Positions 1 through 12,529 of a stretch of DNA of 64,000 nucleotides are shown here, piece after piece. The notes under the pieces are model-generated. The model was not told where the DNA came from. It saw only the letters and a list, made by a program, of their open reading frames with translations, and searched no databases. The stretch lies in the NCBI GenBank assembly GCA_016801885.1, contig CM028896.1, forward strand, positions 17,834,501 through 17,898,500. The letters run 5' to 3'. The translations under genes were made by a program, and so were the position numbers. The stretch comes from Toxotes chatareus. Lineage: Eukaryota > Chordata > Actinopteri > Toxotidae. How positions within the stretch are numbered: position 1 is the first letter of the stretch; the number at the start of each line of letters is the position of its first letter.

Positions 1-750
1 GACCGCTGTCCTGCTGACAGGGGTCAGATCACAAAACACTGCTGTGCTGCTCACAACGGCAGGAGCACATGATGTGGTCAATGTTATTTTTAGAGAAATA
101 ACATTGAAACAAATTAGGCAGTGAAAGAGAGAAAGCCTGTCTCCTTTTTGTTTTGTTTTGTAAACTGTTGTGTTATGTTGCTCATGCTGAGGCGGCTGTC
201 AGGATCCAGCTTCCTACCACAACAAATCAACTCACACAAACTACTACAGAACATTTTACAAAATATTTTCAGAAACCATGTGGAAAGCTTGTACTGCTCA
301 CCTTAATTAAAAGAAACAATATATTCAAAGACATCGCTGGTGTGAGCAACGTTTGTACAGTTTCACCAAATCAAGTCTAAGTCCCAGATCAGTGGCAGAA
401 AGCTGGTGGGTGGGGTAACTAATTTAAAGAATTATTATTCTAAATTCATTGGATTGACACTTGTCCAGTAATGATCTTCCAGCTCCTACAGCAGCAGCAG
501 TGACAGTGTTTGAAACGCCACAGAACACTGTAGCACAATCCACTGTCTCACCAGTCTCACCAGTGACACCAGTCTCACCAGTCACACGTTTACTTTGTAG
601 ATGTGTAATGTCGCCCAGCAGCCCACAAAACATACAAAAACATTTCTAACTTTTCTACAGGAGTGAGGAAACATGTAAAACACACTCAGGATCTTTGTAA
701 TTGAAACTTCAGCTGGTTTAACACCACCTGGGGGTGGAGGTGCTGCAGGA

Positions 751-787
751 CCCCCACCCCTGCCTCAGTGTGAGGCAGGGGTGGGGG
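751..787. repeat. Perfect 17-bp GC-rich hairpin
   Basis: CCCCCACCCCTGCCTCA (751-767) and TGAGGCAGGGGTGGGGG (771-787) are exact reverse complements separated by three bases. The function is unknown. The stem is shorter and the loop tighter than a typical microRNA precursor. Confidence 0.9.
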
Positions 788-924
788 CCCAGCGGCTGAG
801 CTGCTGAACGTGCACAATTTATGAAGTGTTGTGGCTCAGACACACACACACACTGACCGGTCAGTGTTTAAGTAATTGCTTGGACTAGATTGCCAAATCC
901 TTTAAGCTAATAGATCAGGGCACT

Positions 925-1196
925 TAGTATTGACCGACGCTATTTAGCATGCATGCTATTAAGTCAGGCTTTAAGTATTCTGTCCAGTAACTGGCCTGTG
1001 TGAGCGCCTAATCCCAGAGGTGCTTAGAGTTCAGCATGCTAAATTACACATTTAACACTGACATTGGTATTTAGCATGAAGTCAAATAAATGGCTAATTT
1101 ACCAGTCTGACTAATGACTGATGTGTGTAGCATGCAGGCTAATGAGCAAGGTATTTAGCATGCAGGCTAATGAGTGAGCTGCAGGCTGATTAGTAT
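925..1196. repeat. Degenerate AGCATGC/GGCTAAT repeat
   Basis: Diverged units built around GTATTTAGCATGCAGGCTAA TGAG recur, clearest as two tandem copies at about 1,150-1,196, with scattered partial units from 925. Similar AGCATG/CTAAC words occur at 21,448-21,545. Confidence 0.55.
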
Positions 1197-1852
1197 TGCT
1201 CCACAGAGAGACACCACTGTTCACTGTTTACTCATCTCATTCTCAGCTGCCTGACAGATGCACACACAGAAACAGTCACCGGGAGTCTGGTGAGCGCGAG
1301 CAGAGCATGCATATAAATGTGGACAGCGTGTGTTTGGTTTTTTTAAAAGATTAATTTTGGCCTTTCTGCTTTATTTGACAGTGATGGAGGAGAGAGACAG
1401 GACAGGTGGGGGTGGGGGCAGGGGCAGGGGCTGGGGTGGGTTCACATGTTTTTAAATGTGTGAGTGGGAATCTGGGTGATGAGGACAGATCCAGAAAATC
1501 TAAATTCAGAATGATGATGTTATGCTGTCACGGCCCATTTATAACTGGATGTTTCTGATGCTGGAAAAACTTTTCTCTAACTCTCCTGTGGATAAATGAC
1601 TGAATATAATTACCTGTGGAACGGAGACTTTGCTGTTTCTAAAACTCTCATTTATTTCTTCTCCCTCATGAGATAAAGTCACTTTAATGTAGAGCAGAGT
1701 TTTCAAAGTGACACTGTTGGACACCCCTCAGGTGAATTTGAGACAAAAACCATGCGTCCACGAGTTGGCTAAAAAGCTTGAGCCCCATGTTTTGGCCAAA
1801 CTTTTTTTCTTGTTTGTCTTCTTCCTCTTCATCCTGTTTATATTTTGACAAA

Positions 1853-1994
1853 CTGTCCCCGTTAAAAGCTGCTGAATTAACTGTGATGTGCTCCTGTTTG
1901 CAGTGAACCCATGGATGTACAGACAACTGTCACTGGATCACCGTGATACTGGAGGAAACTTAAAAACAGCAGGATTCTCAGGCAGGTTCTGCAG
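1853..1994 (+). repeat. Dispersed repeat A, copy 1
   Basis: Shares about 140 bases with 12,388-12,529 (inverted) and 34,933-35,063. The conserved core includes GCAGTGAACCCATGGATGTA, then ACTGGATCAC and GAAACTTAAAAACAGCAGGA, and ends GGTTCTGCAG. The upstream segment CTGTCCCC(G/A)TTAA...GCTGCTGAAT is shared with copy 3. I do not recognise the family. Confidence 0.85.
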
Positions 1995-3284
1995 GTAGAG
2001 GAGCATCTTTGTTTCCTTGATTTGTAAGCAGATTTATAGATGAACAGTTTGAGTTTCAATAAAAACTGGAAAACTTAGCCGGTGGTTAGAGCAGAGCACC
2101 TTTATGTAATGAGCTCTCACAGGTACAAACCACTAGGACACATACTATGGCATATGATCTATGTAAAGTGGGGCTAGTGTTTATTCACATACACACAGTA
2201 ATTACAGTGATTAGAGCTGAAATGAGTCAGTTTCTTCCTGGCCAATGCTCAGCTGAGTGTGTGTACACACAAACACTCCTGACAGGAGTAATGACTGGTT
2301 TAGCCTCTGTGGCTGCACAAGAATCAAATGTGTTATCTCTCCTAAAACATTTCATCTTGGAAAGCAGCACAGACCCATGTAAAACCAGATCAGACAGCAC
2401 AGCGTGAATACGCGATTAACATCAACAACGACCACATGCTGAGAACAGAGACAAAACTGGAGGGAAAATGGGGGGAGACAGCAGGGAAAGAGAGAAAGAA
2501 GAAGAAAGAAGTAGAGAATAAAAGAAGAAAGAAGCAGACAGGGCGGGAGACAGGCCTGAACCAACTGAAGAAAATATCAACGGTAATGAACGAACACTAA
2601 GTCCCTCCCCCAGCTAGGGACTGTCCAATCACAGCTTGGCACCAATAACCAGTCACAGCAGGTGAGTCAGTGTCAGTCCACCTGTTGAAGCAATGGAGTC
2701 AGAGAGTTACGCTGCACAGAGCTCAAGTGAAACTGAATCTAATCTAGCTAAGTAATTAGCTACCTTGCTAACTGGTTTTCATGCACTCTCAGTGGCAACA
2801 CGTGCATTTACGTAACAAATTTCACAGATTTGTGTTTTTGTTTTTTTAATCACTGGAACATCTCCACTACCTTTCCACGAAGTGGCTCGGGTAAAGGTCC
2901 CCTCTGGTTAGACCTCCAGCACTGTCCCTGATAGTCAGCTTTAAATCCATCCCCTCACAGAGCAGCACTGTGACTCTGAATGTCATTATTCTTTGGCGGC
3001 AGAGGTGCAAAAGGATGAACAGTTTATTCTTATCTTCTGCTTGGAATTAAATTCAGGAAATGTAAAACCTGCATCCCTTTATCTCACATGATATGATTTA
3101 AAACTGCACGTCGCTTATGATTTATTCATCGCTCTGGGTCAATACTCCCTGCATGTATTCAGCTCTCTCTGTGTGTTTTATTTTTGGTCATCCCCACATG
3201 GCCTGATTATTTAAACCCTCCCTCCTAAAACTACATTCTGATATGACTCAGTAAGTCGGTACAAAGGGAAACAGGCGACGTCAT

Positions 3285-3365
3285 CAACCAGAAACGTTTC
3301 AGCTGAAACGATATGTTGATTAGTTGATCTACTGATGAACTTATTAGCTGGAAAATCAACTTATA
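3285..3365. repeat. Relic of a CAGCTGAAACGAT-type dispersed repeat
   Basis: GTTTCAGCTGAAACGATATG then TTGATTAGTTGATCTACTGA and GAAAATCAACTT follow the pattern of a common teleost repeat with TTTCAGCTG ends and ATTAGTTGATTAATCGA interior. Related degenerate copies lie at about 60,960-61,200 and 62,110-62,180. Confidence 0.45.
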
Positions 3366-3439
3366 CAAAACTTTTTCAACAGTTACCAATGAGGCCAGAG
3401 AAACAGTGACGTCTGAAGAAGCTGTGGTCCTAACGTCAA

Positions 3440-3515
3440 AATCATCACAAAATTTTATCATATCATCACCAAAGTTGGTGGGATTCATCCTCTGGGGATA
3501 TGAATGTCTGACAGG
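3440..3515. repeat. Fragment of the GATTCATCCTCTG-type dispersed repeat
   Basis: ATCACCAAAGTTGGTGGGAT followed by TCATCCTCTGGGGATATGAA and TGTCTGACAGGAAACT shares its central block with the repeat at 48,555-48,780. Confidence 0.5.
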
Positions 3516-6500
3516 AAACTACATCCCATAAGCCTGGTGTGTGTGATCTGACCAGCTGTGTTTACAGCACAGGTCGTCAGTTATTTCAAAAACCCGAGAC
3601 GAAGTCAGTTTAAGGAAGATTTGAAAACACACAGTGAACTTTAACGAAGCCAAAGTGAAAATGACCAAAGTTAAAGGAAAGAATGAGGTTTAAATACCGA
3701 CAGCAGCACCAGCTGTGGCAGGAGCTTATCGGCATTAAGGTTCCGACCAATCAGGAGCTGGTTCTGATTTAGCACAGGTACTCAGTACAGACCACTGGCT
3801 GCTACTGTGCCAAAAAATAAAAGTTCCCAATTAAAAGTAGCACAGAAATGAACAGAGGATTTCAGAGAAGACGTCTTATGTTTAAAAATGAACTCAGCTC
3901 GTCACAGCTGCTTCCTCTGAGCCTCCACTCGGGCCTGTACAGGTGAGTCACCTCACCTGACAGCCCTGTGTGGATGCTGCGACAGCGCCAGGATCAGCAC
4001 CAGCCGGGTCGTCAGTGTGCTCCGGTCCCAGCAGGAGCTCAGAGCAGAGGTGAAGGAATCAGCTAGCCATGCAGAGAGCTACCCATGACTAACGCTGCCG
4101 CCCGCCCTGTTGTGTACGAGTCCCTCCGGGGACAGCTCAGACCAATCCCTGTGCAGATTACTCCAGAGCCTCCACTCTCCATCCTCCCTCAAGTCCCAGC
4201 CAGACTTTTCATTCAGATAAAGAAATAATTATACACTTTGTGTTGTCTCAGAGCCTCACAAAGGGTTTTTATTTTTCCGAGAACAAATGCATGCCGTCTG
4301 ATCATCTGTCATGCTTTGATGTGGCAAACAGTTTCAATTTTACTGTTTTTGTCCCAATTCTGTATCTCAAAGGGATTAAAAATCAATGAAAACTGTTTTC
4401 ATATCAAAGCTTTTCATGACTGTATCAAATCGATTAAAGGGGAAATGAATTATCTTCTCCTCACTCTTCTCTCAGCCATCTTTCACCTGCATCTCTCTTT
4501 GCTCTCCAGGAGTTAACTGAAGTTGTGAGAAAGGCCACGGACGCAGTGAAGCTGCCTCGATTTCACCCGGATCTGCCTTCTGATCTGCTGTGTGTTGATA
4601 AGGAATCTCGCAGTGGAATGAACTGCTGCATCACTCTGAAACAGCTGCCTGAGCCATTTGTGAGCTTGTTATCCACGTGGTTACCTGTCGGTGTCTGGAC
4701 GCTGTTTCACGCCATCATTCTGTCCTGACTGATTTACTCCCCGTCTCCTTCTGTTTCTGTCATTTCCTGCGTTCATCTTCTACAGAGGCGACAGTTGATG
4801 CAGAAGAAGCTTATTGTCCTGAACGTCTCCAAAGAACAGATAAATATTCTCGAGCGTTTAATGGACCGGCAAACAACAAACATCACACCAGGCAAACACC
4901 ACATCTGTGGCAAAGTGATTGATCTTCGTGGGACAATCAAAAATCAAATCTCCATGTATCAGCTCAGATGTGTTCAACAGGCCGCGGTGACGGAGTCAGG
5001 CAGGGATTCATTGATCGTTTCTGCCACCAAACAAACTGCACAGTCCAAAGTTTTCCAGAGTTTAAGCCTCTGACACAACAAATATTCTTCAAACGAGCCG
5101 TGTAAACAGGAAGACACCGGTTTGACCTCGGCCCGAGACACTGCGCTGTGTCCTTTAATGAACCGAATGTATGTCAGAAAACAGACAAATGGAGGTTTCA
5201 TCTCGCTTCCCCTCTCTGTGCCCCTCCATCTATCTGATCTCATCTTTCCGATCTCTGCCTGCTCTCTTCCATTTCCTCCTTTTTCTGTTCCTCATCCTCA
5301 AATTGCTCCTTCCTCCGTCATCTGCTGTCATCATACTTTGATCTAATTCCCTGGATATCAGTCTTTTATCTGCCCTGCCCCCCCCACCCATCTGCCCCCC
5401 CACCCGTCCCTCTGCCATTCACACTAACACTGTTGTTTAATCAGCCTCGCTCCTTTTAAACAGCCTGCAGACGCCGTTCGAAGTGAACCGATGCAGAGAA
5501 CTGAGGTGATTAATCTGCTGTCGAAAAAATTAGCAACACATCATTTTAACCACCCACCCATTTAGCATTAATAAGCATTAATAAGCAATACATGAGCAAC
5601 TGATAAATGTTTATAATGTAGTTAACAGCTGAAATAAGGGCTTTTGAATATTCTCAACTATAATTACTAGTGTTTAGTTTAGTGTTTTATAACGACATAT
5701 TTATATGGAAAAATTCCACATAAACAGAAAGAACTGCGACATGAAAGTTAATATACAGATAAAAATAAATTTGATTGATTGGTTGTAGTTTAAAACAGTT
5801 TGTAAAGGTTTTATCTGCATATTCATCTGTTATAAATATTTATTCATTGTTCATACGCTGCATATAGATGATAGAAGGGCTTATAAATGTAAGTAATAAC
5901 CTTAGTGTCTGTGTCCACTGTGGCCTGTGAGCTCGGCTCCTCTCAGCTGCAGTTCTGCCGCTGCTTCCTGGTCTGTTCTGTTGTTGCTGCTGGGACGTGT
6001 TCACAGTTCTGGTCTGTGTGTATTTGCTGGTATATGCTGAAATGATGAATAACATCAGTGAGCTCTCTGTGGTCACAGCTGTTGCTCCTACGTTCACCTG
6101 CAGGCTGTCGATTAATGTCGAAATCACTGTGATGAAGACGCACAACAGAAATTAGGATGGATGATGAGTTTTCTAGCACCGGGGCATAACGCTGGATAAG
6201 GCAAGATTTATATTTAAAAGCAGGCGTTTTTTCAGGCTGGAGTATAAAGTAGGGCAGCGCAGAGGAGAGACGAGCTTCTCACGCCTCCTAATTTGTTGAG
6301 ATGTCATAGATTCAGCCTGTTTACCTAAATGAAAGTCTGCTGCTGACGATGTAGAGCAGGAGGGTGGAAAATCTCTCTGGCACACAGGAGGTGATGAATC
6401 CAGAATTAGGAGCGAGATGAAAAACTGAGTCCTGAACAGTGATGAGGTAGTTTTCTGTCAGATGCAGTGACACCGGCTGAACCTCTCAACACCTCCCCCC

Positions 6501-7215
6501 GGGGGCGGGTGCAGAGCAGCTGTTTACTGTTCATTCAGTGAAATACATGAACGACAAACGAACAACTTTAAATATTCTTGTATGAGATGAAATCAAGAAA
6601 TAGCTGAACACCTGGACACGTTAAAGGCTGTTCAATGACAGCATGGCTTTCCTGCCCTCGCGGCACAGTGTGTGTGCTCTGTGGGAACTGGAAACATGTC
6701 TGCATATCTTCTTTTTAGCACTTTCCCAACTTTTCCACCACAGCCAAGTGCAAGGGGTTTCTTTCTGAAACTTAATGAGTTTGTGTCACACGACTCTTGT
6801 TCTTTCAACATGAGGCTTCCTTCTGCTGGGAGCCGCGGTCTTCATGGAAAGAATAATAAAAAGAACTAAAGAAGAAAAGGCTCTGCTCTCTCCACCCACA
6901 ATCAATTTCCTGTCCCTCAGCTCATTAGTCATCTCCACCCTCCCCTTCAACACCTTCTCAGCACTCTCTGAGGACCTGCTGGGTAATCAGAGTCAGTAAG
7001 AACAGCTGTGTGAAACCTGGAAGCTTCTGGAATTCGTGACTCTCTAAATTAACCAGCTCACAAAAGCAAACTGTCCTGACAGAGCTGACCTGTGGACGGA
7101 GAGCCGGAGAGTCCAAAATGGAGGGAGCTACAGTGGATTATTAGCTCTGTGCCACCATCCAGTTTTACTGAAGCTTCTCTGTCTCTGCTCCACAACAGAG
7201 ACATGGTTTAGCTAC

Positions 7216-7648
7216 AGGAGGACAGAGGAGGAGACAGGAGGAGACAGGAGGAGAGAGGAGGAGAGAGGAGGAGAGAGGAGGAGAGAGGAGGAGAGAGGAG
7301 GAGAGAGGAGGAGAGTGGAGGAGACAGGAGGAGAGAGGAGGAGACAGGAGGAGACAGGAGGAGAGGAGGAGAGAGGAGGAGAGAGGAGGAGACAGGAGGA
7401 GAGAGGAGAGAGGAGGAGAGAGGAGGAGAGAGGAGGAGAGAGGAGGAGAGAGGAGGAGAGAGAGGAGGAGAGGAGGAGGAGAGGAGGAGGAGGGAGGAGG
7501 AGAGGAGGAGGAGAGGAGAGGAGGAGAGAGAGGAGGAGGAGAGGAGGAGGAGAGGAGGGAGGAGAGAGGAGGAGAGAGGAGGAGAGTGGAGGAGGAGGAG
7601 AGAGGAGGAGAGTGGAGGAGACAGGAGGAGAGGAGAGGAGAGAGAGAG
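7216..7648. repeat. GGAGGAGA purine minisatellite (about 430 bp)
   Basis: Almost uninterrupted purine sequence on the plus strand, built from GGAGGAGA and GGAGGAGACA units with length variation. All long open frames here, on both strands, are products of the repeat (Glu/Arg- or Ser/Leu/Pro-rich). Such homopurine tracts can form triplex (H-DNA) structures. Confidence 0.95.
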
Positions 7649-9137
7649 CCCATTCATAACTACATTAGGTTGCTGATTTGTAATCATAAGTTAGAGACTA
7701 ATGTTGTCTCTGGTTACACAGCACTGGACAGAAGCAGCAGACCCAGCTTTATGCTTTCTCAGTCTGAGGAGCAGCAGCTGACTGGGACCAACCCAAACAT
7801 CTCTGCTTTCACTGTCAGGGAAGGTGTTTAGCAAAGTTAGCTCTGCTCTGTAAATCAGCCAGAGGATTAGTCTGTTTATCTGAACATTATTAGAAATCTT
7901 AATGTCATCTTCTTCGTAAACTGCTGCAGAATAATAAGCAGGACTTTAATCATCGCTGCTCAGTCTTTTAGTGTCTTTGTTTATTGCACTCTTGATTTGA
8001 AGACCGACCCATTTCGGGACAAACAGCCATGAATTCTTCCACTTTCATTCTTCAGCACAGACTTTTTAATGCTTTTCTGTTAATAGCTCATCATGTGACA
8101 GACGAGGCCTGAGCTAAAGGGCTTTATTTTTAATGATTGTTTTAACGATAAAAACACATTTCAGTTGATCTGCTTTCTAATACTGACCATAACTCTGAAT
8201 TTGAATAATGCTTTTCTAAACCTTGGATGAAGAAAAAGGTGAATTATTTCAGTCTCACCTGTTCTTTCTGTCTGGAGTCTAAGTTTTAAGCTGAAAAGCC
8301 AACAAATCCTCTTCAGCCTTGTTAAATATTCATGCATGAATGAGACACAGGAGAAAATCTGTGGAGGGTAAAATCTTTTGTTCATCGTCACACAAAAGTA
8401 AAATAAGGAAATATAACTGGAAATGAAAACTGCCAGGGCGCAGCTTCTGTCAGACATGCTGTATATAAAGTCCTCTGTAATTATTAACCATGCAGCAGAT
8501 GGACCTTCCCCTGAGAAATAAAGATCATTTTCAGCTTCTCTGTAATCAAACTGATGTACTGTACCTACCTGCACACAGACTGATGCTGTGTTCAAATCAT
8601 TTGTTTGATGTTAAGATTCGTGACTCAAGGCTGTATCCAACACAAACCCATTTACCTGCGCCCTTGAAATTCAGCCCACGAAGGAGCTCAGGCTCTGGAA
8701 TACTTGTATTTTTCTTCCTGTTCATTAACTCGCCTGCTGCTGGTATTGTCCATCAGAAACACAGTTATAGATGTGACTGCTCTAAATTATCATCCCGTTC
8801 AAGGTTTTGGAAGAAATGAAGCCGTCCAATTAGACTCTTCATGGGCAGTGACTGTCAGATCCTTTAATCCCAGTGAGACAGAGGTTTGGTTTCATGGTTC
8901 CATTTCATATTCACTGTTTCTCACTCCATATTCTAAAGTTTCCATCTAATATTGTCATGAATTATTTCCAGAAAAACACTCCATAATGTCTGCATACAGT
9001 TGTCAAAACCTGCCCCCTACGTTACCCACAATGCAACTCAACTGCCAGCAGTTTGGCCTGAGACTAGGGTGTGCTGTGCTGGTAACAGCTAATCTAGCCT
9101 TGAGTCTTTGGTGTGACAGTCACGCACTTTGTACGCC

Positions 9138-9204
9138 CGCCATTCGCCATCCGCCATTCGCCATCCGCCATTCGCCATCTGCCATTCGCCATTCACCATC
9201 CGCC
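9138..9204. repeat. CGCCATT/CGCCATC short tandem array
   Basis: Alternating 7-base units CGCCATT and CGCCATC (14-bp higher period), about nine units with two single-base variants. Confidence 0.9.
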
Positions 9205-9912
9205 CCAGCCGCTCCACTGCAGCGCTACAGTCTCCAGCATACAGCATTCTCCTTCCACGAATGAAAACAGTGAGAGGTAGTTGAAAGCTCAGGGAAAAGC
9301 TAGTCGGTGGACAGCGAGTGAATTTTTTTGTTACAGCTGAGGAATGAATGTTCCCACTCGACATTATTAGAAAATATGACAATACAATGTGTTTCTAATG
9401 GTAACATGAACATTACTGTCCTACAGCACTGAATGATGAGCGTCCTCAGCTGCAGCCCTCCTCCAGGGTCCTGACGTGTACACAGGTAATGAGCCAAACG
9501 AATGTAAGAAGCACAACTATCAGTATTTTATAAAATATCTTTTCTTCTCTGCATCTTACAACCTTCAACACAACAAATCTGCTCCTCTGTGCAACACACA
9601 GACCCACAAACACACCACAGCTCTGAGACACACAAACACACCATGCTGATTGTCCTTGAAGTCTGCTCTGCTGCTGACCATGCTGTGTTACAGACAACTG
9701 AGACAATGTGTTTGTGTTTCTGTACATTTCAGCTTTGTCCAGCTTAAATGTATGTCCACTGTGTGTGCGCGTGTGTGTGATGCAGGGGCTTCGTGAGTAT
9801 TGCTGGTACTACAGAGACATCCTTAGTGGAATGGAGAACAAAGAGAGAGGCTCTTAATGAGCTCTGCCACTGCTGAAACTCAAACTAGGCCAGCAGCCTG
9901 TGTGTATGTATG

Positions 9913-9914
<2 letters not shown>

Positions 9915-9954
<40 letters not shown>
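9915..9954. repeat. (TG)n microsatellite
   Basis: Twenty uninterrupted TG units, in presumed gfra2 intron 2. Confidence 0.95.
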
Positions 9955-9955
<1 letters not shown>

Positions 9956-10867
9956 CCTATCGTCAGTGCTGACACACACAGAGCACAGTGCAGGAGCAGC
10001 AGTGGGACCTGAACCAGCCAAAGGTGTGAGCCAGGTGTCTGGAGCAGCAGCTCTACAGTGAGAGAACGTTTCATGTGTTCTCATTTCTTCTTTTAAACAT
10101 CCCACAGAACATTACAACAACAACAACAGCACAAAGAGCTGTTAGAGTGTTGCACTGAGTCAGCACTGCACTCCTATCACGTCCTCACTCTGCTTAAAAA
10201 AGAAGCATCGAAATCGGTGCAGCAGAACCACAGATACATTACCCACAATGCAACTGGACCTCTGACAGCTGGGTGGGTGATTTAAGTGTGTTATGCTAGT
10301 TGGCGCTAACGTGTCCTGAAACAATAAAAGTGAGGCTGACGCTCTCACAGCTGGGGGTGTCTGAGCAGAAGCAACCCTGCTGACTTGGTTTAAAAGGCTG
10401 AGGGGGGGCTGATTAAAGTTTTCACTATCTGCTCTGATTATTGAAGCCTATATGAGCCTGCAGCCCAGTCTTCCTTCACTTGTTGGAGCAGAGACAGCAG
10501 CTTAAATAAAGAATGAACTATTGTAGAGCTGATTTATGCAGTCAGGGCTTCACACCGCGCCCTCTGGAGACGCTGGAGGCTTCATACTATGCAGCCACAC
10601 CCCCCAACACCTGGACTCACTGTAACATAAGCAGCTTTCTCCTTTTCTCCACATCTTTGTTCTTCTTTGCACTTCAGGCAAATTCAAATGGGCACTCACG
10701 CAACAGTGGATGCAGAACTGTCTTTGAGCTCGACATGTGTGAAGTTCACAAAAACACCAAGACAGTTGTGTTTCATCTGCAGGCTCACAGCTCAGAACAT
10801 GGGGAGAAATCAACAGGCAGCAGGAGGCTTAATTAGCTCCCGACACAGCTCAGTGTTGGAGGCTTAC

Positions 10868-11167
10868 CCTCAGTCAGGCCCATGTGGATGCTCCAGTAGT
10901 TCTGCAGACACTGCAGCTCTTTCTTCATGCCTCTCTTGCAGCGGCAGTCGTACAGCGGCGAGTCCTGCAGCACCTCCAGCGCCCCCTGGCAGTCCTTGGA
11001 GGCCAGCATGGCGCTACGTTCCTTGTCACCACCAGACAAGCACTGCCGCATGATCCGGTAACGTGAGCTGCACTGGCTGTTCTGGTTGCACAGTTCAGAG
11101 GCTCGGACGCAGTCCAGAGGTTCCCTCCACCCGGGGGGGCCTAGCTCCGAATCACACACACACACAT
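10868..11167 (-). CDS. gfra2: gfra2 second coding exon, first cysteine-rich (D1) domain
   Basis: The minus-strand exon is bounded by an acceptor (pyrimidine-rich tract ending CTGCAG, AG at 11,169-11,168) and a donor GTAAGC (10,867-10,862). It is exactly 300 bases and runs phase 1 to phase 1. The translation contains DCVRASELCNQNSQCSSRYR, then CLSGGDKERSAMLASKDCQG, ALEVLQDSPLYDCRCKRGMK and KELQCLQNYWSIHMGLTEG. These match the GFRalpha D1 domain with its regularly spaced cysteines. The stretch RCKRGMKKELQCLQ-YWSIH-GLTEG is diagnostic of GFRA2 rather than GFRA1, which has KGMKKEKNCL...YWSMY. The exon begins DVCVCDSE, where the human protein has a longer non-cysteine linker. These extra codons come from a (TG)n run directly at the splice site. 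D1 is not the main ligand-binding domain; D2 and D3, encoded by later exons, were not found in the window. An open frame running on into the flanking intron explains why a longer ORF is visible here. Confidence 0.97.
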
Positions 11168-12238
11168 CTGCAGGAACAAAGACAGGAAGAAGACAGAGGA
11201 ATGAAGGACTGTGCTGCTGCTCAGGTTTGATCTGTGTGAGACTCACTCAGTAACAAAATGCTCTTCTCTGAGAGTTTGACCTCAACATGTCACGCAGGTA
11301 TAGAAATAAGAAAATACATCGTAACACTGCATTTCAAAATAAAATGCTCATTATCGAGTGCTGCTGCTGTTGTGTAAGTGTGGATGTGATGATGCTGAAC
11401 TATTATAAGTCCTTGTTAAACTGACTGTGGATTTAGTGAATAAAAAAGGATTGTTATGTAGTGAATATGTTCCAATGTAGAACAGGTGTACTCACCTGTA
11501 AAAGGTGGATGTTTTGTGTTTTAACATGCATCACATCATGCACATCCACTGGCTTTATTCCTATTTGACTGCATGTGACATTTCTTGTTGCTTTTCACTG
11601 ATTATGCTGTTACTGCAAACACACAGTGAAGTCTACAGTCTGGCTTCATGGTAAATCTACAAACTGATGCCATTTCCACCAAGTCAGTCTGACATTTTAC
11701 AAACTGAATCTCTGTCATAAAAGCCTGTTCCAGAGTCACACCACACAAACTGTTGAACCCTGGGACTTCCCTCTGTTCCCTCACTGCCTGTCTCCTCAGG
11801 AGAAACCAGCGGTGCCAGGCTGCTTTTAGCTCACAGCCAAAACCAATTTAATGGACACATATCAGAGCTCTGCTTCAAGACAACAATGATGCTGCAAAGC
11901 CACACTGCCATCCCAAAATAAGGTGTGAGAGGCACATTCTCAGTCAGTCTGAGCAGAAACAATATAAACATGTGCAGATGTCAGTCCGTTGTCAGTCAAG
12001 CTTTATTTAGCTCATGTCCTCTGCTCACGAATCTGTATTTTTTCTGGGATTTTCTGGGGGGTTTAGTGACCTGGGGCTTGCACCACAGAGGATTTTATCA
12101 GACCACTAGGAGCCCTGCTAAATGGGCTCTTCTGACAAAGGCAAAAGAAAAGCTCAAAAGCTTCCCCAGGGGCAGCCAGAGCAATGAAGGGGAGGCAAAG
12201 GTACTGTGTGAGGTGAATTAGAGTCAAAATGGTTTGCC

Positions 12239-12274
12239 TCAGATCTGACTGAGTCATAACGCAGTCAGATCTGA
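12239..12274. repeat. 13-bp perfect inverted repeat
   Basis: TCAGATCTGACTG at 12,239-12,251 pairs with CAGTCAGATCTGA at 12,262-12,274 across a 10-base loop. Confidence 0.85.
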
Positions 12275-12387
12275 ACACAGAAACTTCTTTCTGACTTCCC
12301 CTCTCTTAGGATATCATTATCTCTGATGTCCATCCAGCACAAACCTGAAGAAACTAGAAATGCACTTTGAAATCAGAGACAAAGAGG

Positions 12388-12529
12388 CTGCAGAACTTCA
12401 TTGAGAATCCTGCTGTTTTTAAAGCTCCTTCAGTATCACAGTGATACAGCGAGAGTTGTCTGTACATCCCTGGGTTCACTGCAAACAGGAGCTGATCACA
12501 GCTGATTCAGCTGCTGTTAATGGGGACAG
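12388..12529 (-). repeat. Dispersed repeat A, copy 2 (inverted)
   Basis: Reverse complement of the unit at 1,853-1,994, with the full upstream segment present (CTGTCCCCATTAACAGCAGC on the minus strand). Divergence is moderate, with substitutions and few indels. It lies inside gfra2 intron 1. Confidence 0.85.

Larger units (their letters stand above)
1..10867 (-). other. gfra2: Presumed gfra2 intron 2 (no further exon found)
   Basis: The next gfra2 exon should resume in phase 1 with the linker corresponding to EEFYEASPYEPV-SRLSDIF in the human protein, followed by the D2 domain. Reading the minus strand by eye I found no such segment, so it probably lies beyond position 1. Vertebrate GFRA2 introns are long. 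The interval contains degenerate AGCATGC-rich repeats (925-1,196), a copy of dispersed repeat A (1,853-1,994), relics of other percomorph repeats (3,290-3,500), a 430-base purine tract (7,216-7,648), a short GCCAT array (9,138-9,204) and a (TG)n tract (9,915-9,954). The open frames visible here have no recognisable protein similarity. Confidence 0.5.

Noticed and set aside
751..787. Hairpin considered as a microRNA precursor
   Set aside because: A 17-bp stem with a three-base loop is too short for a Drosha/Dicer substrate.
4525..5073. Adjacent plus-strand frames that looked exon-like
   Set aside because: The peptides match nothing I know, splice sites are weak, and they are antisense to gfra2 in its presumed intron.
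7165..7687. Open frames of 114-162 codons on both strands
   Set aside because: They lie in the GGAGGAGA minisatellite, so Glu/Arg and Ser/Leu/Pro richness is only the repeat translated.
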